Assembly (NCBI RefSeq): GCF_032118995.1
Contig: NC_092650.1
Location: forward strand, 27,754,501-27,818,500
Direction: 5' to 3'
Length of the DNA stretch: 64,000 nucleotides
Source of the DNA: Asterias amurensis
Lineage: Eukaryota > Echinodermata > Asteroidea > Forcipulatida > Asteriidae
How positions within the stretch are numbered: position 1 is the first letter of the stretch; every line of letters begins with the position of its first letter. The position numbers and the translations under genes were made by a program. Shown in pieces: positions 44,991 to 57,400 of the stretch. The notes beneath the pieces are model-generated. The model searched no databases. It saw only the letters and a list, made by a program, of their open reading frames with translations, and had not been told where the DNA came from.

Positions 44991-45499
44991 TATCTGTTTA
45001 CTTTATCTGAGCCACCTTACAAACCAGTAACAAATTTGGCCCAGAATTTTACGTGAAATTAGAGAAAATTCTGCAACGTGTTAACTGTTTTAGAGCATTG
45101 GGAGATCTTGTGAGATCAAAACAAAGTGTTTAGGCAAACTGATTTCATGGTAAGTTTTCCCCACCATGACCACTTCCAACGACATGTTGGTAAAATTGAC
45201 ACCAAATTATGTACAAATCTGAGAACATTTTTGTGATCAATCTTTTTAAAAATGTGAACACTTTTCGTGTTCAATATAACCAATACATTTATATATTCAA
45301 TATACCAATTAACAGTTTTTTGTTTATTCCTACCCAAACTGTGAAATCTCATTTGTTTAAGGCACCTGGAAATAGATTTTTTTTCCTTCAAACATTAGAG
45401 TATATGTTCCTGAACAATAAAATAATTTTTTTGAGTAATTGTTTTTGATGATTTATATGTTTAACAAATTAAATAAAGTTGTGTGGTGGGTGACTCCGC
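44991..45499. other. AT-rich spacer, nothing recognised
   Basis: Short open frames on both strands without motifs. No gene is supported. Confidence 0.5.
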
Positions 45500-45504
45500 C
45501 TACC

Positions 45505-46045
45505 CCTTTTGTGACGTCAATCGAGGAAGACTTTGCCTCGATCGAACATCGAACACGTACGTGCAAGTACATTCAAGTCCTGGACGTGAGTTTGTACGTT
45601 TGAAAGTTGTTTTTCTTGCATTTTTCCGGCAATGTCAACCAGGTGTATTGCTGCTAGATGCAGCAAAACAACTAAAGATGGTGTCAGTTTGCCAAGTTGT
45701 CCGGTCCGACGTCTTTTCCAGCGCTGCGCGGCAAACACTTCGAGCCGTCGTGCTTCGAGAATCCGGAATACACTACACATTTTGACATGAAAAGAAAAGT
45801 TTTTTTCTAAAACATGACGCCATCCAAATAATTTGTCCAGCTAGTGGGGAAGTCGAAGAAGGTACCTGAAAGACGTAACGAACCTAAAGGAGCATTTGCC
45901 TAACGTGAAAAAAGTCAGGTATTGTTTCAACTTTGAGGGCATGTTTTTAGCTTGCGCCAAGCGTCACTATGCTGTGTTGGCACTGCATGCGATTCATCAA
46001 GCCTCGATTGACGTCACGAACAGCGCCCTCTTGGGTCGGGCTTTT
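45505..46045 (+). pseudogene. Degraded THAP zinc-finger sequence
   Basis: From ATG 45632 the frame reads MSTRCIAARCSKTTKDGVSL, the usual opening of a THAP domain with its first two zinc-binding cysteines. One frame over, KHFEPSCFENPEYTTHFDMK matches the end of THAP domains (His-Phe...Cys-Phe). About 30 residues that normally lie between, including the Trp-containing helix, are missing, and the two halves are in different frames. The block sits between inverted copies of TGTGACGTCAATCGAGG (near 45510 and 46002), so it may be cargo of a DNA transposon; THAP domains bind DNA in P-element-like transposases. It is not functional as it stands. Confidence 0.55.
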
Positions 46046-46469
46046 TTCAAATTTGTAAATAACATGGAAACTAATTTATGTAAACCTTAGTTAGTTGTTT
46101 ATTCATATTCCACTCATCAAAACACATATTTTAGTGACATAAGCTTTATTTTGACAAAATATCACTTCCAGGTGACTTTAAATCTTATACCAAATATGTG
46201 GTCATTATAGTATGTATTAAATCTTACCCATTCTATGCACATCCTTTGGTACATTATAATTTACTGCAAGAGTGAGGGTTTGTAACATTCTTAAAAGTCT
46301 CTTCTCAAAACTTATCTTATGTCACAGGTTTTCATTAACTTGTTGTTGTGTCTGTTTTTTTTTTTGTTTTTTTTTTACTGCGCATTAAACACCCAGCAGG
46401 GTTGGTATGTGCGCATTACAAGTCTTGTTATTATTTTTACTATTTACAATAGTGCACAACATTACCCAA

Positions 46470-47417
46470 GTGGTTCTACGGAAGAGTCCTGTGTTTGAAC
46501 TCGCTTTGAGACGATTACTTCAATCTTAGCCGGAAAATACCGTAATAAACCAACACGGCTAGTGTTGGATGCAACATATCATTTAAAAAGTAAATTTATG
46601 TTCACATAGGCTTGCCCGCAGTAATAACAAGATACATCTAACTCACCATGCAAAGCATGACAATTATCATCAAAACAATTCTTATAAAAAGCCACCAACC
46701 AAATACAAGTAATGATTATATTTCTTTTCAAGCTAAAAGAAAATAACAGAGACCATTTTTTCGAATCACATCTTAATCGTAAAAACTTCTCGTTTGTCCT
46801 GTAGTAATTTTTCAATGTATAACAAAATGCACAAAGTATAACCCCAGTTGTTCCCCATACGCACACATCTTGTGTTTTCACTCTCTTGGAGACAACCACT
46901 TCAATCATTGGAACCGCTGAAAACAAGCCAGCGGGATTTTTTTTTTGGACCCAACAGTAATAGGCCTAGGCTATCATTTAAAAGTTTTTTAAATTTCTAC
47001 ATGGCTGTACCCGCAGCAATAACAAGACACCACGAATCTTATCATGCAAAGCGTATCAATTACCCAAACAAATCATATAAAAAGCTACCGACCAAAAACA
47101 AATGTTATAATTCTGCTTCTTCTTTTTTTCGAGCTAAACATTTGTTTTTTTCGAAACACATCTTGTTTGTCATTATTAACTTCTCATGCAAATTCGTCAA
47201 CAATCTGCAACTTAGTTTATTAGCTTCGGAATTACTATACAATGATATACCTTCTTGACAAAACTTTATGAAGAAAGCCTGAAAACTTCTTTACGACTGA
47301 ACTTGTCATGCCAATTCGTTACCAATCTTATATATTATTAATAGGAATAACTATTCAATCGTGTACGTCCTAGACAAGTATTCACGAATGAGCCTGAAAA
47401 CTTCTTTACGACTGAAT
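46470..47417. repeat. Tandem duplications (~385 bp, then ~118 bp)
   Basis: ATCATTTAAAA..CCGCAGTAATAACAAGA at 46577-46630 recurs at 46972-47025, 395 bp later; CTTCAATC landmarks are 382 bp apart. Beyond it, CCTGAAAACTTCTTTACGAC recurs at about 47278 and 47394, a separate duplication of about 118 bp. The frames in these units are not conserved between copies, so they are non-coding. Confidence 0.7.
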
Positions 47418-48092
47418 TATGGTCTGAAGTGAAGCAGTTCTGTATAATTAGTTTCACTGAAAGAATTAAATAATATCAAATTAAAATATCAAAGTTTCCC
47501 GGGCAAATTCCCCTTAATAATATATACACATTTCGATAGCTGCATGTTGACTGGCGGTAAGATAATAGAACTGAAACTTATTGTTTTGTAATAAGCGTTT
47601 TAACCACTTGCAGAACTAAGTTTTCAACGAAAATTGCTCGGTGTAAAACTTCAAATAAACTCGGAACATCTAACAAGGTCGGTCAATACATTTTTTGAGT
47701 TAAAAAAAATGTACATTTGTTTTACTAGAAAACTTACACTGAATGTAGAGGAGCGAGAAAGAGGTCGACCCTTTAATCAAAAAACGAGCTTTCGCTTAAA
47801 TATTACAGAACAATTCACATGATTAAACGTCTGATATGTAAACTGATCTCCTGCTCTCATTGGATTGATTTCTTCAAATCAATAGCACTCTTTTTACATA
47901 GCACAACACAGTCGCTATACTATGTGAAGGGCAAAGGTAATCGGGAGAGTAGTAAACATACAAGTAAAATACCCGACTCAACAAAACCTACAAATTACTC
48001 TATGATATTGTCTCTACCAAGTATTCGTTATCCGGTGCATCATGGTGCCAGCTATATGCTCCATTCAAACTAAAGACAATCCAATAGAAACT
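47418..48092. other. Spacer, nothing recognised
   Basis: The plus-strand frames 47634-47822 and 47819-48073 carry no motif. No gene is supported. Confidence 0.45.
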
Positions 48093-48148
48093 AAATGCAA
48101 TCCTTCTTGTTTCAAGCTTTTCAGCTTTAAACAAGAAGGATTGCATTT
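48093..48148 (-). other. Perfect 20-bp hairpin downstream of the sacsin stop
   Basis: AAATGCAATCCTTCTTGTTT and AAACAAGAAGGATTGCATTT are exact inverse copies. After one mismatch, AAGC/GCTT extends the stem by four pairs to a TTTTCA loop. It lies 304-359 nt after the sacsin stop codon, and an ATTAAA polyadenylation-like signal (minus strand) abuts it near 48150. It is probably within the 3' UTR or at the transcript end. Confidence 0.7.
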
Positions 48149-48451
48149 AATTTTCATTTAAAAATGAAAAAAAAAAATATAAGACTAATCACAAAATCTT
48201 GAACACTAAGGGACGCACTTTGGTTAAAATAAAAAGCAAGACATTATCATCACTCATCTCAAGGACACAATTCTAAAGATACATGTACTTGTATTTACAA
48301 TAAACTAGTATTTGCAGTTAGGATTTGAGATGATTGTCACCGATTATAAACATTAGTTGTTAGTTTATACTGATGGGCCTACATCAATCAAACCCACACA
48401 ATTGATGCATAATGCGATTCATACTTCAAGGTTTCAACACCTCCAAAATAT

Positions 48452-51400
48452 CTAAATCCCAATGATATCCCTCATAACATTTAGCAATTCTTGACATAAA
48501 TGAAGGGCAATACCGGACTGGAAATCTGTATATGACTCTCCACTTGTCGTAGAGTTACGATAGTCAGGTAGACGTGGTTTGTTGAAGTCACAACCAAGAC
48601 GAATCAAGTGACCAACTAGAGTCAAAACCTCCATTGACGTCACATCTTGGTGTTGACAGACTTTCAATGCTAGAGACGTCAAGTCATTACTGCTCACATC
48701 AGGACGACCGTCGAGACTGAACTGAGCTGCTTTGAGAGCCATTTCTGCTGCTTGATGGATCTGAAACGCAATCCATTGTACATGGGTTGGCAAGTCACTA
48801 CTTGTTCGTTCAGCACTGCGGAGATGCTCCTCAGCCTGTTGGAAACACAACCTTGCACTGGTTGAAGAAAGGAAGCCACTTGATGAGTAGTTTTCTCTCG
48901 TTCTATTTCGATTACTATTTCGATTGGTATCTCTGCTGTACGAACGTGGAACGGAGCCATATGAGTAGTTTTCTCTCGTTCTATTACGATTTCTTTTTCG
49001 ACTGGAATCTCTGCTGAAGGACGGTGGAACGAAGCCAGTTGAGTAGTCTTCTCTCTCTCTTCTTCCATGACGCTGAAAATGGTCGTAGTACTGCTTTTGA
49101 TAGTTTCTAGCGTCTTCTCTGTCCCTTCTGACGTCATTGTCCCATTGCGAATATTTCTCTTGGTATTTGGATCCATTTTCATGTCTTTCAATTTCCGCTT
49201 TAAGGAACTTAAACGCTTCGTTTGCAAGTGTTTCCCTGCCAGGGTTCTTATCTGGATGCCACTTACGGTAAAGACGCTTAATAGCTCTTTTTCTCTCTTC
49301 TTCTGGTAATTCGAAGGCTTCGTTTATCTCCTCCCTAATTTTGTCGCGGTAGTTTTCGAAAATATCTGGCAGTGGCTCGTCAGATGGCATCGATGGAACT
49401 TCAGCTGTTGGGTCGCCAGTGAAGGGAACAACAGTCAGGTCAGGTTTTTCCTTAGGTCGCAGGAACTTATAGAGTGATGTTACCTTGACAATGATGGGTT
49501 CTTCAAGCCCGATATCGATTCTGTATTGTCTTGACAACCTGTTAGACGCATTACTCTCGCCAATTTGTTCAACAATTTTGGCATAAACTATCTCTGTATC
49601 TTCGTCTGATGAGTGGTCCGACTCCAGACTCAAAGATCCTGCTGATCCCGAGGCAGTGTTCTCACCAGCTTGATGTACATCTTCCAATGAACGCTCGTAA
49701 CCCACAATCTCCCCTTTATAGAGCCGGTTGTAAGGATCTTGATCAAGAAGATGTCTTATATCTCTCGGAATAAGAGCCCCCAAACGGCATTCCCAGGTTT
49801 CATTTAAACCTTGTGCAGCGGTGTCATACTCTGGTATTTTTGATGGACATTGACTTAGTATTTTATTCATTTCTTTGAGATCTTCACAGTCGAGAGCACT
49901 TTGTAGGAAACCTAAGTGTTCAGCGTCAAGCAAATCTTGTATCACGGCACCACAACACTGTGCAATATGACTAAAGTTTAGACATCTAACCTTTGCATGA
50001 GAACACACGTGCTCCAAGTATATTGTCATATTGTCTTTGCTAAAATATGCAAGCACTGCGTGCGGTTTTCTACTTGGAATTAATGTCTTCTTGGAATCAT
50101 ACCAGCCAAGTTTTAGTTCAGTCTTGCAGCAGAAGTTACTGAACTTTTGAAGCCGTTTAATACTGTTCGATTGATCTGCATCTGGTGCTTTGTCTTTTTG
50201 CTGATGCTGAAGAAGTCTCAGCAGCACTCGTGTCATTTCCACTGAGTTCACCAACCTCTTGATATGTTCTAGATATGGACAATCTTGTCCATCAGGGCAA
50301 TCTTCGTTATCTTCATGTACATCTTCATGGATCTCACTCCCCAGATTCTTTGGACATAATGATTGAGGAAAAAGCTTAATAAGACCAACCTCATCATTGA
50401 CATCAAATCCACATTGCTTAAGAGGAATCAAAAACTCTTTATCAGTTGACTCTAGCTTCATCATATCCATTAGATTTGGGTGTGCGTAATACAGATGTGA
50501 AGCTTTTATCAGAAGATTGTTAGAACTGGGAAGGTACAGCTCAGAGACAGTAATCTTACATTTCCCTTTCGTAGTCTTCAGTATTTTGAAAAGAGCTGTC
50601 ACAGCACTCAGCGCTGACTTGCTCTCATTTGGACCAAGACGTTTGTCTTTGCATTCTGTCTTGATGGCCAACAAAACTCCAGCCAACTGGTCGAACGTAC
50701 ATTTTGTTTCTGCTCCAAGTAATTTATAAAGAGCATCGAATTCTGATAACTCCCTCGGTGCCTTGTACAAGTATGGCCTAAGACTCTCCTCCTCTTGGTC
50801 CATCATATCAAAGACCATTTGATCAGCTCTGATGAGGACTTTTCCATTATCAACCAAGCAGAGAGCAGTGTGGTGTAAACGACGCTGTAGTTCCTCTCCA
50901 TGCTCTGTTATATTATCTTGAAGATACTTGAAAATCTTTGTCATGACTTTCTTAAATGTATCTCTCACTTTGGGTGGCAGCATGTCTTCTTTGTGGATAG
51001 CATTCTTTTCAGCCATTCGACAGCAAACTTGTTGAATGTGACTCACTGCTGTTTCGATAACAACTTTGTTTTGAATGCCAAGACAATCATGCATGAAGAC
51101 TTTTCTGTCGATGTGTATGTTTGAGGGTATAGACCATTTGGGTAGAAGCTTGGCAACTGACCACACAAGTTCTACATATTTGTCAGGCATTGATCCTCGA
51201 TATGCAATGAATGGAGGCAGATCTTGGCCATCAGATACAGCAGGATGAATGTCGATTAGTTCTTGCTTTATTGGAACTGAAGGAATAAACTTGATCTCTG
51301 CAATTTCACGCAGGAAAAGTGCGTTGCGTAGGCTCTTATTAGAGCCCAGTTCATCTGCAAGAAGTTCGGAGGCTTTACAGAGCTCATCGCGTTTGGTGCT

Positions 51401-54400
51401 AACTGTGACTCCCTTTGATTTTGATTCAATTGTCCTGCAAAACTTGACAAACAACTCCCGAGTGACTTCAGTTTGAAGCCCAAGCCTAGACAAGAAGTTC
51501 TTCACCAACCCCATCGAGTCAGGTAGTAATTGGCTTGGGTCAATCATGGATTTAAAAACTGCATTCCTTGGGTCAAAAAAGTAGTCTACAGTTCTTAAGA
51601 CACCTTCTCTATCAGGAATGAATGAGATTTGAGAAAGTCTCATTAAAATGCTGTCTAGCTCATCAGCAGAAGAATTATACAGTACGTTGTCTTCAATATT
51701 CTTGAGATGTGAAACCTTGGACTTCAGGGTGAGCAGGTTGAAACTTGGAAGTATGAACTTTAGGTAAACCTCAGCATGTGTAATGGGAGAGATACCAAGT
51801 TTACCATAAACCAAACTCAAATGTCGACTTGGATGCAAGAACACACAATTCATGTGTTTCATCCATGTCTCAACCTCAACCTCTAGTAAACTATAGCCTT
51901 GAATTGTGTGATAGTGTTCGAAGGACTGAAGACTAGTTAGCTTGTCATTAGGGAGTTTGAAAATTGTCAACATCTTGATGGTCTTGACGTTCTCCTCAGA
52001 AAAGGAGTCACATCCCTCTTGAAGATACCGGAGCAATATATCACTCTCTGTGAGTGAGAGCTTTCCAATCTCACCATCTGTGGCCAAAATAAACTTGATG
52101 ACATCTACAACACTATCTGGTTTGGCAGGCATGGCTAAGTAGTTCTTCAAAAGCTCAAGTAACGGGGATACCATTATAGGCAGACGATTTAAGTCAAGTT
52201 CTGGAACACCCAACTTCTTCAGTACTTTGGTGACTTTCTCACGGGACTGTGTGTCACAGAAACCATGAAGGAACAGGACGGTTTTAGACATTGCAGGTGA
52301 TACCAGTTTCTCTGATGTTGTAGGGAATAAAGGCCAATCTTGGATGGGCTGTAGACAAGTTTGCAAATTTTTCTCCGTTTCACTGCAGATGAACTCCCAC
52401 ACGCTTCTAATCCATGATGCAGGCGGATGTCCATTTTCACTGGGTGTCCATTCTACGTGATGAGTACATCCTTGCCAATCTTCAGGCAGGTAGCTTCTCA
52501 AGTGCACAGCAAGTTCAGAGATGGTGAACTTCTTGAAAATCCCACTGGTATAAGCCTCGCCATCTGATTTGTTCTTATAAAGCCAATTGATACATAAGCG
52601 GACAAGGTTCTTGTGAAGAAACAGCTGTTTCAAGGTGGGAAGCACATTACAATGTGAGCTTACGTACAGTCCATCTAGTGTAGTAAACACACCAACCTTG
52701 TTGTCATTCGTGAGACGCAACGGTAGACCATTAAATTCAACTGGCTGTGTGATACCCTCCAGGCAGTACTTGAAAATCGTAGAGAAAGTATCCATGTCTT
52801 GGAAAACTGTTTCAGTGAGAGAGACTGGTGAAGAAGGATCAATTAAAGGGCTACATAAAAGGTGCTTCACAACTGCTTTGGGAGACACAAACTCTGCTTG
52901 GACCGCACAAGATTGTAATGCAAGACCCAGTTGTACAGAACTCATTAACAAGTTGAAGCCAACTCTTAGCAAGAATGTTCTCAAAATGGTGGACCTTTGT
53001 GTTTTCTGTTCAGCTTCGATTGTAATAGAAGCTGCATCTTGTGGAACATCTTTTAAACTCAGGTTATCAAAATATGATGAGCTTGAAGCAGTGTTGACAG
53101 AGTGGAAAGTTACCTCCAATTCGTTATCCTTCTGACGCGCAACAGGTAGCACTTCCAAGTTTTTCCGAATAATGTACCGAAGTGTAGCCTTGGAAAGTAA
53201 ATGCCATTCGTTTTGCACTTTCTCTAAATCCTTGGGGAAGAGATCATCATACCACGAAAAGAGGAGCATAGACTGATTATCATTCGTCCTACACTCTTGA
53301 AGTATCCTAGTACCTGCTTCCTCCAACAATCTAGCATAAGCTGGAACAATCACACCAGTGATCAGTTGACTGTTCCATTTGTGAATTAGTTCACCCTTAT
53401 CATCTTTGCTTCCCGTCGATTTGTACTCTTTGCCTTTAGAAAGATTTCTCCTGGATGAATCAAGTTCAAACATGCCATTCACATGCACGGGTAGATTGGT
53501 GTAGATAGGTAATGGAAGAACACAGTATGCTCTGTACATCTGCTGCGAACTCCCAAATCTGTCTGGGAATTTACTCATACGTGCTGCTACGCCTCCCCTT
53601 GGAAGTTGAGTATTTGAACCACGACAACCGTCAACCTCGCCTTCTTCAAAGCCCACCATCTGAGACACCATCCATTTTCCCTTGCAACCATGCGAGTCTT
53701 GTATATCAAGGCTGTACACGTGACACAATGGTGGAATGGCTTCATGGGGATTACTTTTGAACAGCTTTATATGCTCTGAAAGCTTTGGACGGTAATTGTT
53801 GTCCTTTTCTGAATATTTAGCAATGGTGGAATACTTCACTTCTAGTTTGTTGGTATCACAATTGATACGTGAAATCGTGATCTTCTTGAGGTTGTTAAGG
53901 AATAGCAGAGCTTCTTCCGAGACATTCTGAAATTCATCCAGTAAACTTTCTACCTTGACGGGGCTGAAGCATTCTTCAGATATCTTAGAAGGCACTGCTC
54001 TGAGTGGGAAGCGAAACATCGTTCCTTCAAGATCTTTGAATTCATCTTCCAGGTATCCACACAACATGTCAGGGAACTTCTGTGTGAATTCTTCGTTTGT
54101 GTAATACCTTCTACCAGGGTGGTATGAATCTGCTCTTGCAGTATACTTCAGAAGAGGATCAAACACACACAGAGTGTCCTTGTTACTCAGGAAACTTGGA
54201 CAATCAGTAAGATGGTACACAGCATTGAAGCCAAGTCCAAATCGCCCAGTAGTTGAAATATCCTCTCTCTTACCACCAACCCCTACTTTCTGAATTCCCT
54301 TGATATCTGCTTCAGTGAAGGATTTATCATTGTACACACAAAGTGCAGGAAGTTCTTGCACCTCAGCCCAGGCAGCGGATACGACTTTTTCTGACTTGTG

Positions 54401-57400
54401 CTTGCGAGGATCGTACACAAAGTGAATTTCTGAAGCTTTAGCATCATCAGCATTTTGTAGCAGCTCTTTGAATACGTCAGAAACATGTGGATGTGATCTT
54501 AATATGTTACTGAGGCGGTCTGACAGTTCTTCTGTTTGACCAAACTCAGATTCAAAACCAGTTGAAGAAGAGCAGTTCTCCAGGCTCATCTGCCTAGTAG
54601 TTTTGATCCCGATGATTTTTGCACTATGATGTGGTACAGAGGTATGAGTGTATTTGCTAACGGCAGTACGTTTCACCCACCACATGTCATCGTATATTAG
54701 TTCCGATGGTTTTCGCAAAATGCAATGATCATCTAGTACAAGCATCTTCCGATCTAGTAACTCCAAGCAGGTCGTGATGCTATCTTTAGTAACCTCACAA
54801 CATTTTTCAAGGATTGAAACAATTTCTGTAGTCATTGACTCTGCTGTTCTCACAGCTACTTCTGAGAGAGGACTTTCTTTGAATTCTGTCTTCAAACTCT
54901 GCAGAATAAGAAGGTAGTCATTGATATCAAAATCTTGTTTCACCCCACAATGGTGCAACAGTTTCTTAAAGCGACGTAAATCTGCAGGAACTCGAAACAG
55001 ATACGGCTCACTTTTGCCATTGTACTTAAATGCAAGTTGACGGCAAGTTCTAAAGTCACCTTCACAGAGAACAAATCTGAGGGAACAAAGCCTTTCGAAG
55101 TTCTGACCTGTGAAGAATGCATCTTGGAGGAATGAATATATTCCGTGCGCCATTATGGATGTCTGTTGTGTGACTGTCTTCGTCTCATCAATCAGATTGT
55201 CAAGCTGATTTATGACGTCACTGACAATGACTTTCTTTTCACCGCACCCTAAGAAGGCTTTCACATTTGGATTCAAGGCTTCAGATCCAAGTCTACCTTC
55301 ATCTAGTAAAGGTTGGACAGAGCCAATTAGGAGAATGTGTCGGGACTCAAACAGAGAAGCTGCTGACAACAACTTAAAGTCACACTTACACCATACTGAC
55401 GGGTAATCATTGGGCTTTGATAACATAGGAAGAAACTCTGCATTCTGGATTCGTTCTTTCTGTTCAGCTGTAGGTGTATCTTGTCTCCCCAACTTCTCAT
55501 CAATCAATCTCAGAAGGTTTTTAATCTTCTGGTCATAACCCTCGTCCATAGAGGTTGATTCTGCTCTTTCACACACATCATCCCAGGGTAGATCATCACA
55601 AGCCATACCTAGATTTTTCAAGGAGAGGAGGCGGACCTCCCGGCGGTATTCTTCTCCATGAGGGAAGCGATTGTCATCGTCACTGTACAAAGATCCGATA
55701 AGAGTATTAGGATGAACTAACCTATCAGGAGTTACAAGGTCATCTTCATCTTGGGAATGAGGAATGCAGTCGGTATTCTTAAGATTACTATCGTAGTCAG
55801 TAACTCTTCTCTCACCGACACGAAGATCTAAGAGATGCAGGACAATATTGTCTCTGTGACGAGATTCAATGGCTCTTTCCTCCAACATTTGAAAGAAAAC
55901 CTCTTGGAGAAACCTACTGACATTGAAGGTATTGCGGTCAAAGGGGACGTGTGCACCCACGTTAGCAATACTAGAAACCACATCTGGATTCAACTCAACC
56001 CAGCCTTTTGGGTGTAGCTCCTGACGTAAGAGTGTTATAACGCTGGATTTTAGATCTTCTGAATCAGATTGGCTCCATTTAGTGAAAAAGCAGTCTTGCA
56101 CTGCTACCCACTGACTCCCATTGAATATCACAGCAGGTGCATCTATATCCCTGCCCAGTGTGCGATAAAATGTATCAACAAATGAGCAAAAATCACTTGA
56201 GCATTGGGACCGTCTTGGCCACAAACTTTGAAAATCTCTTGCATCAACGACATTCTGGCTCTGCAAAGTTTGAAGATCTTGTAAAAGATTGAAAAGTGCA
56301 CAGGATAAGACTGACTCTATAAAACAAATGTTCCAACGTGCTTCAAATTCACCTTTTGAAGATGATGGCTTACTCCAGAGCTGGCGACGATTGGGCTGCA
56401 GCAAAAAATTGCCATTGACATGAAAGGGGAGACCTGTTGAGACTTCAAGTGGCAGGTAGCTGAAAGCTTTACCAACAACAGGTTTGGGTGCTAGTACTTG
56501 TACACCGGCGACTAGTTCAGCTGCAACACCACCACAAGGAAGAACTCCCGCTCTGCGACCGTCATCAGATTCTGTTAACGTTAAGATTTTACCCTGCACC
56601 ATGCATGAACTGACGATAAATTGACTACATTTTTTCTTGGTTTTGTTTGATGCATATGTCTCCTGGGTGACCTTTACAATCATTGTTGTCTCTGGGACAG
56701 GTAAACTGGAGTCCTCCTTGCATGCTGTTGCTGCCGCAAGGAGATTGCGTTGTGTTTTCATGTCTTCTTCTCGACCTGAAATTGAGCGAGGCATCTGTTG
56801 AATCCTCTCCAGTGTAACAGACATCACTGTATTCATTTCACATGGGTTCTTAGAATCAAGCTCATGAACACTAACATGGACAACATTTTGAGTGAAGAGT
56901 AACAGAGTTGAGGAAGCCTTCTTTAAAGATTCTACCATTGGTTTGACTGCATCTTTTGAATCAAAGACACCTTCAGCTAGTTGGTTGCGCTGTTCATTGG
57001 CTTCTTCGGGTGTACGTAGTGGTAGTCTGATCAAGGTGTGGTCAAATCCAGCAGTAGATGTCGAAAGGTTGCATCCAAAGATACCATTGTAAGGTTGAAA
57101 CTGGTTCGGATATGATTTGAGTGTTCGGATATTACTTGGAATGGTCAAATCTATTTTAATACCAGGCTGCCCAGGCTGTATACGAGATCCAAGATGTGTA
57201 GTTCTAGGATCACAAATCAACACATAGGGTCCGCTGACTACACAAGGGACATCTGTTAGATGATAAACTGAAGTGAAGCCCAATCCAAACCTCCCAACTT
57301 TATCAAGCTTGTGTTTCTTGCTCTGTGCTGCTATACTGCAGATATTTGTTATGTCCTTCTTTGAGAATCGTGCGTTATTATAAGCCCAGATTGATGGCCC

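Noticed and set aside
46579..47258. Two frames of 115 and 136 residues on opposite strands
   Set aside because: They fall in a tandem duplication and the frames are not kept between the two copies.
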